Of a stretch of DNA of 64,000 nucleotides, positions 39,220 to 48,087 are shown piece by piece. A model generated the notes under the pieces. That model was given only the letters and a program-made list of their open reading frames with translations. It was not told the origin of the DNA and made no database searches. Positions within the stretch are counted from its first letter, which is position 1. The number at the start of each line of letters is the position of its first letter. The translations under genes and the position numbers were made by a program. This DNA is from Fulvivirga sediminis (lineage in GTDB: Bacteria; Bacteroidota; Bacteroidia; Cytophagales; Cyclobacteriaceae), in assembly GCF_016757215.1 (NCBI RefSeq), contig NZ_JAESIY010000007.1, forward strand, positions 310,001-374,000. The letters run 5' to 3'.

Positions 39220-39367
39220 CAACAAGCCATATTATTATTGCGACAATTAAAAAAACAACAATAATACCTGTCCAAAAACCGGCTTTGAATATTCCTCCTA
39301 TTACTTCACAGCCCGGTAGTAAAAAGGCTAAAAACAAAAGAGCTGTAGACCATTTAAGTGATTTCAT
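39203..39367 (-). CDS. Tiny lipoprotein with a C-terminal membrane helix (54 residues)
   Basis: The minus strand codes for MKSLKWSTALLFLAFLLPGC (a lipoprotein signal with PGC), then EVIGGIFKAGFWTG and a strongly hydrophobic helix (IIVVFLIVAIIIWLVV) ending KFRR. The pattern 'SCE-IGGIFKAGxxxG + TM' recurs in many Bacteroidota small proteins, so this is a real conserved gene although short. It overlaps the end of the convergent hydrolase gene by 17 bp. Function unknown. Confidence 0.75.
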   Translation of the reverse strand: MKSLKWSTALLFLAFLLPGCEVIGGIFKAGFWTGIIVVFLIVAIIIWLVVKFRR

Positions 39368-39390
39368 ATCAGTGAGTTTGCTATATAATT

Positions 39391-39423
39391 AAAAAAGGCC
39401 TCGTTTGTTTAAAACGGGCCTTT
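39391..39423 (-). terminator. Intrinsic terminator of the YtxH-like gene
   Basis: AAAGGCC-T-CGTTT pairs with AAACG-GGCCTTT (one bulged T) just past the minus-strand YtxH-like stop; the A-run on the plus strand supplies the T tract on the minus strand. Confidence 0.75.
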
Positions 39424-39444
39424 GTGAATTTTTGAAAAAGGCAA

Positions 39445-39648
39445 TTAGTGAACTACCTCATCAAGCTTTTTTTCTGTTTTCTCTTTAACCTTTTCTGAAT
39501 GGTTAAAAAACTCATCTAGGTTCTTATCAATAGAATCTTCAATAAGTTTTAATGTATCTTTTCCCTTTCTGGGTGCGAAGAGAATACCGGCGAGTACACC
39601 TACCCCTGCACCTAATAAAACGCCTAACATGATTTTACCTTTTTCCAT
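39445..39648 (-). CDS. YtxH-like small membrane protein
   Basis: The 67-residue protein begins with a glycine-rich TM helix (LGVLLGAGVGVLAGILFAPRKGKDT), the hallmark of YtxH/gas-vesicle-protein-like stress proteins, followed by a charged coiled segment ending EKTEKKLDEVVH. These proteins are usually stress-induced; the role is unknown. Confidence 0.85.
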   Translation of the reverse strand: MEKGKIMLGVLLGAGVGVLAGILFAPRKGKDTLKLIEDSIDKNLDEFFNHSEKVKEKTEKKLDEVVH

Positions 39649-39907
39649 AGAGATATTGATTTTCTTATATGTGTGAATAGAGAAAATAATATGCCAATCG
39701 GCATTAACATAAATTAATCAATTTGGGAGATTTTTAGAAGCCCAGCAGAAAAAATAGTGTAGTTACTGGTGGATAAATATCAACTACCGTGTATAAAATA
39801 CCACACCATAATTTCTATAAAACCTTATAATATTCAAATTATAGCTTTTTTAAGATGGCACACCTTTTTCTAAGGTAAACAAGAACTAAAACCAAATATG
39901 AATAACC

Positions 39908-40351
39908 ATGAAACTATTTAATTTACTATTCGCAGCTATTTTATCAACCGCTATGGTGGCGTGTGATGCTCAGAAAACTACTGAAGCGGACAACGATGAT
40001 CAAATCACTGTAGAAGATTTTAAAAGAGAAAGAGATGAGCTAAAGGCAAACATAAAAAGTGAATTGGAAAAAATAGATGCAAAAATTGACCGTTTTACAG
40101 CTAAGAAAAAAGAACAAGCTGATGAATTAAGCGATGATGCAGAAAAACAATATGATGAACTTATAGCTAACCTAAAAGATAAAAGAAAAGAGCTTAACGA
40201 GGAATTAGAAGAAGTAGAAAACACTTCTGAAGAAAACTGGGAGAACACCAAAGCAGACATTCAAAAAGGATTTAATGAAGCTAAAGCAGGTGTAGAAAAA
40301 GCCGCTCAGGATGTAGAAGACTTTTTTGAAGGAGATAACGATAACGTTTAA
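39908..40351 (+). CDS. Coiled-coil lipoprotein
   Basis: A lipoprotein signal (FAAILSTAMVAC) precedes ~125 residues that are almost wholly Glu/Lys/Asp/Ala-rich and predicted as one long coiled coil (ELKANIKSELEKIDAKIDRF and on). It resembles envelope spacer or apolipoprotein-like proteins. It sits beside other small stress-type genes. No enzyme function is expected. Confidence 0.75.
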   Translation: MKLFNLLFAAILSTAMVACDAQKTTEADNDDQITVEDFKRERDELKANIKSELEKIDAKIDRFTAKKKEQADELSDDAEKQYDELIANLKDKRKELNEELEEVENTSEENWENTKADIQKGFNEAKAGVEKAAQDVEDFFEGDNDNV

Positions 40352-40401
40352 TCTTTAGAATTTAAAAAACCCCAATAACCAAAACCTAAAAAGAAAGATA
40401 T

Positions 40402-40563
40402 ATGCTCAAGTTATTTATACCCTTCCCACTTATTCTCACCTTATTATGGGGAATATTACATGTGGGTTATGAAATGGGCAACTGGACATATATCTTTCTT
40501 ATATCCGCTCTAGCTATATTATTATATCGTGTACATCGCTATAATAACAATCAGTATATGTAG
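40402..40563 (+). CDS. Small membrane protein (53 residues)
   Basis: The 53-codon frame starts 50 bp after the coiled-coil lipoprotein, preceded by an A-rich AAAAAGAAAGATAT. It encodes two hydrophobic stretches, FIPFPLILTLLWGILHVGY and WTYIFLISALAILLY, ending RVHRYNNNQYM. It resembles small Lmo0937-type membrane proteins in size and layout only. It ends 2 bp before the convergent yaaA stop. Confidence 0.6.
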   Translation: MLKLFIPFPLILTLLWGILHVGYEMGNWTYIFLISALAILLYRVHRYNNNQYM

Positions 40564-40565
40564 AA

Positions 40566-41330
40566 TTATTTCCGCTTAAAAGCTAATAGATTTTCTGTAG
40601 AATCTTTTTCATCATACCAATAGCCATCGTAATCAAAACCTTTGAGTTCTTCTACAGTAGCAATGGAATTTTTAATCATGTATTTGGCCATCATTCCACG
40701 GGCTTTTTTAGCATAGAAAGAAATAATTTTATACTTATCGTTTTTAAAATCTTTAAATTCAACATCAATTACTTTCCCATTAAAAGCCTTTAAATTCACT
40801 GACTTAAAATACTCTTGAGAAGCCAGGTTGATAAGAATATCATCCCCCTGATCTTTAAGGTCTTTATTTAAAGTTTTTGATATGGTATCACCCCAAAACT
40901 CATATAGGTTATTCGCCTCTCCTACTTTCAAACTGGTCCCCATTTCTAATCGATAAGGCTGTATCAAATCCAAAGGACGTAAAAGACCATAAAGGCCCGA
41001 TAAAATTCGGAAATGATCCTGAGCAAAATCTATTTCATTCTCATTAAAAGAAGCCGCTTCTAATCCTTGATAAACATCTCCCTGAAAAGCAAGCATTGCT
41101 GGCTTGGCATGTTTTGGATCCTTTTTCTGAGTAAAGTTGTGATACCGCTCAACATTTAAAGTAGCTAGTTTTTCACTAATGCTCATCAACTTCTCAATAT
41201 CCTGTTCTGACTTTTGCTTAAGCACATCAATAAGCTCGAGCGCTTCTTTTTGAAATCTTGGTAAAGTCTTTTTGGTAGAATAAGGGGTTTCGAAATCTAA
41301 AGTTTTAGCTGGAGAAACTATTGCTATCAT
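40566..41330 (-). CDS. yaaA: Peroxide stress protein YaaA
   Basis: The ~254 residues fit the YaaA/DUF328 family over their whole length: IVSPAKTLDF at the N-terminus, AMLAFQGDVYQGL, FRILSGLYGLLRPLD, and the C-terminal basic ISFYAKKARGMMAKY. E. coli YaaA limits free iron and protects DNA during peroxide stress. ATG 41330 is chosen because homologues begin exactly at (M)xxIVSPAK. Confidence 0.95.
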   Translation of the reverse strand: MIAIVSPAKTLDFETPYSTKKTLPRFQKEALELIDVLKQKSEQDIEKLMSISEKLATLNVERYHNFTQKKDPKHAKPAMLAFQGDVYQGLEAASFNENEIDFAQDHFRILSGLYGLLRPLDLIQPYRLEMGTSLKVGEANNLYEFWGDTISKTLNKDLKDQGDDILINLASQEYFKSVNLKAFNGKVIDVEFKDFKNDKYKIISFYAKKARGMMAKYMIKNSIATVEELKGFDYDGYWYDEKDSTENLLAFKRK

Positions 41331-41432
41331 TATATATATTTTTTCTGTAAAACTATAACAAGCACCATCTATAGGCAATAAGATCAGATAGTACTTATCT
41401 ATGACCTCAAAGATAAGATCTATGGCGCACTT

Positions 41433-42635
41433 TTAGCCAAGCTTGCCCGCAATAAAGCCGGTAGTCCATGCTGCCTGAAAATTAAAGCCTCCGGTTACTC
41501 CGTCAATACCCATAACCTCACCTGCAAAATAAAGCCCTTCAACTACACGACTTTGCATGGTTTTCACATCTATATCCGTCAAGCTAACCCCACCACAGGT
41601 TACAAACTCCTCTTTGAAGGTGGTTTTACCTTTCACCTCAAAAATGTCATTAATCAACACATTCACTAACTTATTGATGCCCTTGTTCCCTAATTCTCCC
41701 CAAAGAATATCAATTCTAAGACCTATTTTATTGATCAGAAACTCCCAAAGTCTTGCAGGAAGCACAAAAGGATGCCCATTGAGCATTTTCTTTTTAGTAT
41801 GAGCCTGTTGAAAACCGGCTAGCATTTCTCTCACATTTACGTCAGTTTCATTCACCCAATTGACTTGAATCTTAAAATCATAATTAAGATCAGCCAACAA
41901 TCTGGCTCCAAAAGCTGAAAGCTTAAGCACTGCCGGGCCACTCATACCCCAATGTGTAATAAGCAAAGGCCCTTCAGATTTGAGCTTGGTTGCCTGCACT
42001 TTCACTGTAGCCCGCTCTACAGCAAGCCCCATCAGCTCTCGGATAGGGTCTGCTGGCATATTAAAGGTAAATAATGACGGAACAGGTGTCTCTATACTGT
42101 GCCCCAGTTTCTCTATCCATGAAAGCATAGATGGCTTAGTTGCTCCACCTATGGTTACAATCACTTTGTCTACTTCCTGGGTAGCGCTTTCTGTGTGTAA
42201 CTGAAAGGAAGCTCCTGTTCTTTCAACATCATTTACTCCACATTTCAAATTTATCTTCACCCCTAGCCTTCTGGCTTCTGAAAGCAAGCAATCAACAATA
42301 GTCTGTGAATCATCCGTAACAGGAAACATGCGATTGTCGGCCTCTGTTTTTAAGCTCACGCCTCGGCTTTCAAACCAATTAATAGTATCATCTACCGCAA
42401 ACTGGCTAAAGGCCTTTTTTAAAAACTTCTCCCCTCTGGGATAATATTTTGATAGCGCCACATGATTATTACAAGCATGAGTAACATTACATCTGCCGCC
42501 TCCTGAAACCTTCACTTTAGAAAGCAACTTGGTAGTCTTTTCATAAATAGTAACATCTGCTTCAGCATGATGCTGCTTACAAGAAATGGCCGCAAAAAAG
42601 CCTGCTGCCCCACCACCAATTACCGCTATCTTCAT
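41433..42635 (-). CDS. BaiN/HI0933-like FAD-dependent oxidoreductase
   Basis: The ~400-residue flavoprotein starts with a dinucleotide-binding fold, IAVIGGGAAGFFAAI, and the family signature LSKVKVSGGGRCNVTH. VIVTIGGATKPS, LITHWGMSGPAVLKL and the C-terminal GVTGGFNFQAAWTTGFIAG are all typical of the HI0933/YhiN/BaiN group. Members are soluble FAD proteins of mostly unknown substrate. The open frame extends to 42743, but the ATG at 42635 puts the GGGAAG fold at the N-terminus as in homologues. Confidence 0.92.
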   Translation of the reverse strand: MKIAVIGGGAAGFFAAISCKQHHAEADVTIYEKTTKLLSKVKVSGGGRCNVTHACNNHVALSKYYPRGEKFLKKAFSQFAVDDTINWFESRGVSLKTEADNRMFPVTDDSQTIVDCLLSEARRLGVKINLKCGVNDVERTGASFQLHTESATQEVDKVIVTIGGATKPSMLSWIEKLGHSIETPVPSLFTFNMPADPIRELMGLAVERATVKVQATKLKSEGPLLITHWGMSGPAVLKLSAFGARLLADLNYDFKIQVNWVNETDVNVREMLAGFQQAHTKKKMLNGHPFVLPARLWEFLINKIGLRIDILWGELGNKGINKLVNVLINDIFEVKGKTTFKEEFVTCGGVSLTDIDVKTMQSRVVEGLYFAGEVMGIDGVTGGFNFQAAWTTGFIAGKLG

Positions 42636-42795
42636 ATTTACCTTCCTATTATTAAAAGTTGCAAAATAACCACATTTTGGGGAATTATTATACCATCGCC
42701 CTCCTAAAGGCATCTTCATTTTTGCCCATAAGCGTATAGACACAAAGGCATCATTTTAGCTATGCTTTTTTATAAAATTACATTTATATACACCT

Positions 42796-44343
42796 ATGGC
42801 CGTACTAGGAAATCTGATAAAAACAGCAATTGACATAAGAGATAAGTTCACTAATGACTATCCTGATGCTGAGGCACAGCACCAAACACTTAAAAAATTG
42901 TTAGAAACAGCCAAAGATACTGCCTTCGGTAAGCATTATCATTTTGAAGAGATTTTGGCCAGTAACAATATGGAAAAAGCTTTTGCTGAGCGTGTTCCTC
43001 TTCATAATTATAATAAGATACAGAGCGAATGGTGGCATAAAATACAGGAGGGTGAGGAAAACATTACCTGGCCTGGAAAGCCCAACTACCTGGCCCTCAG
43101 CTCTGGAACTACTGGCAGCCATAGTAAGCGCATACCCGTAACTGATGAAATGCTGGAATCGATCAGAAAAGCGGCCATTTTACAGATTACCAGCATGCCT
43201 CATTTTGATATGCCTGCAGAATTTTATGAAAAGGAAATTATGATGCTGGGCAGCAGCACCGATCTCACGAAAAACGGTGAATTTGAAGAAGGTGAAATCA
43301 GCGGCATCAGTGCCAGTAACATTCCTTTTTGGTTCAAAGGCTATTACAAACCTGGGGATCAGATATCTAAGATTGAAGATTGGGATGAAAGAGTACAAAA
43401 AATTGCCGAAAATGCTAGTAATTGGGATATTGGGGCCATATCTGGAATACCCTCATGGATAGAGCTGATGCTTAAAAAAGTAATAGAGCACAATAATCTA
43501 AATAACATCCACGAAATATGGCCTAACCTGGCTGCATATACCTCTGGAGGTGTAGCTTTTGAACCTTACCGAAAGAACTTTGATCTGCTCATGGGTAAAC
43601 CTATGATTTATATAGACACTTATCTGGCATCAGAAGGTTTCATAGCCTTACAAACCAGGCCACAGTCCCACAGCATGGATATGCGTCTGGTAACAGGAAA
43701 TGGAATTTATTTCGAATTTGTACCCTTCGAGCCTCAATACCTGGATGAGACCGGAGAGGTAAAAACTGATGCGCCCATAGTAACACTAGATGAAGCCGAA
43801 GAAGATAAAGACTATGCACTGGTAATATCTACCGTAGCCGGCACTTGGAGATACCTGATAGGAGACACGATTAAATTTACAGATAAAAGCAAACAGGAAA
43901 TAGTAATAACAGGACGCACCAAACACTTCCTTAATGTGGTTGGATCGCAATTGTCTGTAGATAAAATGAATACTGCTATTAGTGCTATTGAAGACAAATA
44001 TAACATGACCATCCAGGAATTTACGGTAGCAGCAATAAGAGAGAATGGAGATTATATTCATAAATGGTATTTAGGATCCGATCATAAACAAGACACAGAA
44101 AGCTTGGCCCAGGCTATAGATGAAGAACTAAAGAATAGAAACAAAAACTATGGTGTAGCCCGAAGTAAAGCCCTGACAGGGGTGCAAGTAGAAGTAATCG
44201 CTCCTGAAATTTTTCACGCATGGTCAGAGTCCAAAAAGAAAAAAGGCGGACAAGTAAAAATGCCAAGGGTGATGAAAGAAGAAGAGTTTGCAGAATGGGA
44301 AATCTTTGTCAAAGAAAAGCAAATGTCGGTTTCACAGGCGTAG
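42796..44343 (+). CDS. GH3-like acyl-adenylate-forming enzyme
   Basis: This 515-residue protein belongs to the GH3 auxin-promoter family within the ANL superfamily. Visible: FGKHYHF, the phosphate loop ALSSGTTGSHSKRIPVT, YTSGGVAFEPY, the adenylate-binding region around IDTYLASEGF, and GDTIKFTD with TGRTKHFLNVVGSQLS near the C-terminal lid. Plant GH3 enzymes conjugate amino acids to acyl acids; bacterial relatives have mostly unknown substrates. It is monocistronic and lies between the flavoprotein and the repeat-bearing intergenic region. Confidence 0.92.
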   Translation: MAVLGNLIKTAIDIRDKFTNDYPDAEAQHQTLKKLLETAKDTAFGKHYHFEEILASNNMEKAFAERVPLHNYNKIQSEWWHKIQEGEENITWPGKPNYLALSSGTTGSHSKRIPVTDEMLESIRKAAILQITSMPHFDMPAEFYEKEIMMLGSSTDLTKNGEFEEGEISGISASNIPFWFKGYYKPGDQISKIEDWDERVQKIAENASNWDIGAISGIPSWIELMLKKVIEHNNLNNIHEIWPNLAAYTSGGVAFEPYRKNFDLLMGKPMIYIDTYLASEGFIALQTRPQSHSMDMRLVTGNGIYFEFVPFEPQYLDETGEVKTDAPIVTLDEAEEDKDYALVISTVAGTWRYLIGDTIKFTDKSKQEIVITGRTKHFLNVVGSQLSVDKMNTAISAIEDKYNMTIQEFTVAAIRENGDYIHKWYLGSDHKQDTESLAQAIDEELKNRNKNYGVARSKALTGVQVEVIAPEIFHAWSESKKKKGGQVKMPRVMKEEEFAEWEIFVKEKQMSVSQA

Positions 44344-44381
44344 ATTATAATATTAAGTATAATGTAAGGTAGGTATAGGTT

Positions 44382-44753
44382 AAGTAATCTAGAAGCTATG
44401 GAAAGCAAGCTAGGTTGGAAGGAGAAGCAAGTCCGAGATTGCTTAACTACACTTAGTTGCATTCGCATTAACCAGTTGTTTTTAGCCACATCGGAATCTT
44501 GCTGTACCGTCGTGAGGTGAAAAAGTATTTAAAAGCAGATATATTTTACCAGATAATGGATCAGCCCTGACCGTCTACCCTTCGACGAGCTCAGGCTGAC
44601 TCGGCTGAAATGACGTCCTCCCAAATCTGGTTATAGCAGGAATATATGACTAAGTAATTTCGGGGTTGTGGAAACAAGATTGTCCCACGTAGAAGAAGCA
44701 AGTTCGAGACTGCTTCATTACGCTTAGATGCGTTCGAAATAACCAGTTATTTG
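44382..44753 (+). repeat. Dispersed intergenic repeat cluster (left side of island)
   Basis: Two diverged ~105-bp units (44382-44481 and 44651-44753) share AAGTAATYTC, then GCAAGTYCGAGA, TTGCTT and a tail ending AACCAGTTRTTT. The first runs into GCCACATCGGAATCTTGCTG and TACCGTCGT (44484-44512). Between them is CTGACCGTCTACCCTTCGAC followed by GAGCTCAGGCTGACTCGGC (44567-44605). All three modules recur at 58949-59167. The region 44344-44778 has no gene. Confidence 0.8.
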
Positions 44754-44778
44754 AATACTTCAGTCAGCTACTGATCAA

Positions 44779-45555
44779 CTAATGCAAGTCCTCAATGCTA
44801 TAACTAGTAGGATGGTTTATACTTACATTATTGTCTTCAAAATCCTTAAAATATCTAGCGAGAGCTTTATAATTCTCCTCAGAAGAGTTATTGAGATCGG
44901 TGATGCTAAACTTTTCATTGATCAACTCGTTATCTCCTGACTGTTTTACGAGTACACATCTACCCGCAATAGGATCATTTCCCATAGACGTACCGGCAAA
45001 AGTACCTTGAATAACATCAGGAGCCGTAGTCTTGCCTAATTTATAAATGTGAAAAAACATTTTACCTCCATCTCCACGAATTAGTGCTGTCATAGCTCCT
45101 TCTGCAAAGGATAACTCTCCTGTATATTGTCTTTTAGGCCCCTTTAGTAAAAAGATCATTTTTTTTTCTATAATATGATGACTTATTTCCACTGGCGACT
45201 GGAGAATATACCCCTGCTGCTTATTATTCATTCTTAAATAAGAATAATATTTACCTTCCATAGCCAGTAAAGACTCATGAATGTCTGGAGATTTACTGGA
45301 TACGAAATGATCAAAGTTATTGAATCCCAAGTTTTCTGCTAGCGAATCAATGTAACCAGGCTTTAAATTCAGTAGTACATCCTCATCCGCCTTTTTACAT
45401 TTTTGATAAATACGCTCGTACAAATATGTCTGCGTCAGTTGAGTATTATCGGCGATAACACCAAGTCCGTAGCGATCTACCTGAACATTATACTTGGCTG
45501 ATAAATCAGACAAAAGCATATTTAAATGCTTTACGGTGAATTTTTTAGGCATCAT
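44779..45555 (-). CDS. Hypothetical protein with a helical N-terminal domain
   Basis: The 258-residue protein begins KKFTVKHLNMLLSDLSAKYN and continues with a helical domain ending NLGFNNFDHFV, which resembles the short N-terminal recognition domain found in several Bacteroidota regulators and effectors, though I cannot name a family. The C-terminal ~150 residues look all-beta (GYILQSPVEISHH, MTALIRGDGGKMFFHIYKLG, VIQGTFAGTSMGNDPIAGRC). It is cytosolic and flanks the island but has no GGAAA box upstream. Confidence 0.6.
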   Translation of the reverse strand: MMPKKFTVKHLNMLLSDLSAKYNVQVDRYGLGVIADNTQLTQTYLYERIYQKCKKADEDVLLNLKPGYIDSLAENLGFNNFDHFVSSKSPDIHESLLAMEGKYYSYLRMNNKQQGYILQSPVEISHHIIEKKMIFLLKGPKRQYTGELSFAEGAMTALIRGDGGKMFFHIYKLGKTTAPDVIQGTFAGTSMGNDPIAGRCVLVKQSGDNELINEKFSITDLNNSSEENYKALARYFKDFEDNNVSINHPTSYSIEDLH

Positions 45556-45659
45556 TCAAATAAACAAAAAACGCACATATATAAAAGTATTCCACACATA
45601 ATCACATGTAAAGCAAAAGTAAAATACCCCTTTTCATTTTCTCATCTTTGTATTGTAAT

Positions 45660-45900
45660 GATTGATTAATCACACCGAGGCAGTTTTCGCGAAGCTGCTT
45701 CACCGGCCCTGCTACTGAGGCTGTAGCAGGATTGAACGTGGGAATACTATCCTCACAGTTCTCAGTTTGCAGGGCCACCTCCCACAGTTTAAACGGCTGC
45801 ATTCAACGGAAATCGTCATTGAATTCAATCCTCTGACTAGGCCTAGTCTTGAGTACGGAATCACTGTGTCCTTTCCGTCCACCGCAGCCCATTACTCAAA
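45660..45900. other. GC-richer structured intergenic segment, candidate structured RNA
   Basis: Compared with its AT-rich surroundings this ~240-nt stretch is visibly GC-richer and dense in inverted repeats: GAGGCAG...CTGCTTC (from 45677), CCTGCTAC...GTAGCAGG (around 45710-45731), GGCCCTGC (45705) with GCAGGGCC (45771), the palindromes ATTGAATTCAAT and GACTAGGCCTAGTC, and ACGGAA...TTCCGT. No credible gene fills it. It could be a small RNA, a structured leader of the lipoprotein at 45917, or a mobile-element end. It does not match tmRNA, RNase P or SRP RNA landmarks. Confidence 0.45.
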
Positions 45901-45916
45901 ATTGAATTTAAAAAAA

Positions 45917-46108
45917 ATGAAAAAGTTTAGATATTTTTCCCTCACAGCCCTGCTGTTCAGTTCGTTGATATTTGCTTGTAATGAAGAAAGCGTTAATCCT
46001 TTAAGAGGAGGAGGTGATGAAGAAGAAGATGATCCTATTGTTGTACCACCGCCACCGCCGCCTTCAAGTAATAATGTGACGCCAATCGATTCCCTATTAA
46101 TAGTGTAG
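45917..46108 (+). CDS. Small proline-rich lipoprotein (63 residues)
   Basis: The protein is a lipoprotein signal (FRYFSLTALLFSSLIFAC) plus a low-complexity tail with GGGDEEEDD and VVPPPPPPSS. It follows an A-run ATG and ends before a strong terminator, so it is a real gene. It is probably anchored at the envelope, with an unstructured extension. Function unknown. The open frame upstream to 45767 runs through the structured region and is unlikely to be used. Confidence 0.7.
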   Translation: MKKFRYFSLTALLFSSLIFACNEESVNPLRGGGDEEEDDPIVVPPPPPPSSNNVTPIDSLLIV

Positions 46109-46115
46109 ATTTAGA

Positions 46116-46148
46116 AAGCCACCCATTGATATTGGGTGGCTTTTTCTT
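46116..46148 (+). terminator. Intrinsic terminator after the small lipoprotein
   Basis: AAGCCACCCA pairs with TGGGTGGCTT (10 bp, short AT loop), followed by a T-rich tract. It separates the small lipoprotein from the kinase gene at 46183. Confidence 0.88.
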
Positions 46149-46182
46149 TTATTAATAAGATATTTATTATAGATTTCTGGTG

Positions 46183-48087
46183 ATGATACGTTGGCTTTTC
46201 TTCTTGCTTTTAGTGAGCAATACACTTTTTGCACAAAGCAATAACCATAGCTTATTATTGCAATATAAGGACTCTGTGCAATCATCTCCTGTAGTTAAAA
46301 GCTACTGGTATAACCAGATAGCTTACAACTATAACCTTCTAAGAAAATATGATAGTGCCAAAGTATATCTGTACTTAGCTGTTCACTCAGAACTAAAAGA
46401 TATTCCTGATCAAAAGGCCTTCATTTACTCCAATTTGGGTACTGCTCATTACTCCTCTCAAATTGACAGCAGTATGTTTTATTATCAAAAAGCCAAAGAA
46501 ATATACCTACAGATAAAAGATACTATTAACCTGGCCCTCATGAGTGCCAATTTGGGTAAAGTTTATAATGAATTAGGCGTATATGATAGAGCTTTAGAAA
46601 ATCTACTAGAAGCAACCCTTTTTTTTGAACAGACTAATGACTTAAGAAATTTAGCATCATGTTATAATACCATAGCTTCCATATATTCAAAACAAGGTGA
46701 CTATGATAAGGCATTAAATTATCACCATCTGGCCTTGAAGCTACGGAAATCATTAAATATACCTCGTCAAATATCAGCGACCTATAATAATTTAGGCATT
46801 CTATTTAAAAAAATAGGGCTATATGACAGCACCTTAGTTTATTACAAAAAATCATTGGAAATAAAGAGACATACTAATGATTATCTCGGTTTGGGAGTAG
46901 CTATGAATAATTTAGGATCACTATATCTGGAAATTGACAATTATGATTCGGCGCATCACTACCTTACTCAGGCATTGCACTGGAGAAAAGAAGCGAATGA
47001 TAAAACTGGCACCTCTATTACATTGAATAATCTGGGGCGGCTATATGTGCTTAACAACATGCCCAAAATAGGCCTTAAGTATTTACTACAAGCCAATGAA
47101 GAATTAAAGAATCTTAAACTTCTAGAAGAGTTAAAAGATAATTTAGAAAACCTCATATTAGCTTATGAAGCTATGAACCTTCAGTCAGAGGCCCTTTCAA
47201 TATCTAAAAGCTTAATGGCGGTAAAAGATAGTTTACTCAATCAGGAAAAGATTGAGTCTCTGATAGAGATGCAAATCAAATATGAAACGGAAAAGAAAAT
47301 TAGGGAGATAGCATTACTGGAAGAAAAGCAAAAGGTACAAGAAGCCCAACTTGAAATACGTCAAATCTGGATTTTCACTTTGGTGTTAATTGCATTCCTT
47401 CTATTGATAATAGGTTTACTAATTTATACAAGGTGGAATAAGGAAAAAGCAGCCAAACACGCAGTAGAAACCCTTATGCAAGAACTTCACCATAGAGTAA
47501 AGAATAATCTTCAGCTTTTATCTAGTATATTTAGTTTACAATCAAGAGCCATTAGAGATGAAAATGCTCTTGAAGCCGTAAAAAGTGGAGAAAACAGAGT
47601 AAATGCTATGGCCATTATTCATCAAAAACTGTATAGAAAAACAGGCAGTAGGTTAGTGAATATAAATGAATATATTACTGATTTAGTTGATGAATTAGCG
47701 GCAAGCTATGGGTACAATAATGACAATGCTACTATTAAAACAAGCATAGAACCCCTCAACCTAGATGTAGACAAGGTCATTCCTCTGGGTCTAATTGTGA
47801 ATGAGTTAGTGAGCAATTCATTAAAATATGCCTTCCCCGTTTCAAGTAAACCATACCTTGAAGTTGTAATAAGTGAAGAAAATGCGCTACTCACTTTAAA
47901 TATATCAGATAACGGTCCTGGTTTTCAATCAGAAAGTATCTCCAAAAACTCAATGGGCTTAAACATCATCAGGACCTTAGGCAGACAACTAAAAGCCAGC
48001 ATCTGCTGGGAAACTAATAACAAAACATCTTTTACTTTAACCCTCAATTTACCCCCTTATGGAAAGAATAAAAATACTTATCGTTGA
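46183..48087 (+). CDS. TPR sensor histidine kinase (HisKA_2 type)
   Basis: This ~634-residue protein has a signal peptide (to ~residue 18), six or more TPR repeats in the periplasm (NLGTAHY, NLGKVYNELGVYDRALENL, NNLGILFKKIGLYDS and so on), a coiled segment, one TM helix (~390-415, IFTLVLIAFLLLIIGLLIY), then a HisKA_2/HWE-type kinase: LHHRVKNNLQLLSSIFSLQ with the phospho-His, LIVNELVSNSLKYAF (N box) and DNGPGF. ATG 46183 is preferred to an in-frame GTG at 46180. It overlaps the LytTR regulator gene by 29 bp. It is inferred to sense envelope state for the neighbouring island. Confidence 0.92.
   Translation: MIRWLFFLLLVSNTLFAQSNNHSLLLQYKDSVQSSPVVKSYWYNQIAYNYNLLRKYDSAKVYLYLAVHSELKDIPDQKAFIYSNLGTAHYSSQIDSSMFYYQKAKEIYLQIKDTINLALMSANLGKVYNELGVYDRALENLLEATLFFEQTNDLRNLASCYNTIASIYSKQGDYDKALNYHHLALKLRKSLNIPRQISATYNNLGILFKKIGLYDSTLVYYKKSLEIKRHTNDYLGLGVAMNNLGSLYLEIDNYDSAHHYLTQALHWRKEANDKTGTSITLNNLGRLYVLNNMPKIGLKYLLQANEELKNLKLLEELKDNLENLILAYEAMNLQSEALSISKSLMAVKDSLLNQEKIESLIEMQIKYETEKKIREIALLEEKQKVQEAQLEIRQIWIFTLVLIAFLLLIIGLLIYTRWNKEKAAKHAVETLMQELHHRVKNNLQLLSSIFSLQSRAIRDENALEAVKSGENRVNAMAIIHQKLYRKTGSRLVNINEYITDLVDELAASYGYNNDNATIKTSIEPLNLDVDKVIPLGLIVNELVSNSLKYAFPVSSKPYLEVVISEENALLTLNISDNGPGFQSESISKNSMGLNIIRTLGRQLKASICWETNNKTSFTLTLNLPPYGKNKNTYR

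Noticed and set aside
44382-44753. tRNA gene suggested by AGTTCGAGAC-like T-loop sequence
   Set aside because: No acceptor stem, anticodon arm or CCA can be drawn; the sequence belongs to the dispersed repeat.
45602-45802. 66-codon minus-strand frame across the structured segment
   Set aside because: It lies on the inverted repeats, has no recognisable protein features and no plausible start context.
45660-45900. tmRNA, RNase P or SRP RNA in the GC-rich segment
   Set aside because: The landmark sequences of these RNAs (GGATTCGACGG-like, GAGGAAAGTCC, GGAAGCAGCC) are absent.
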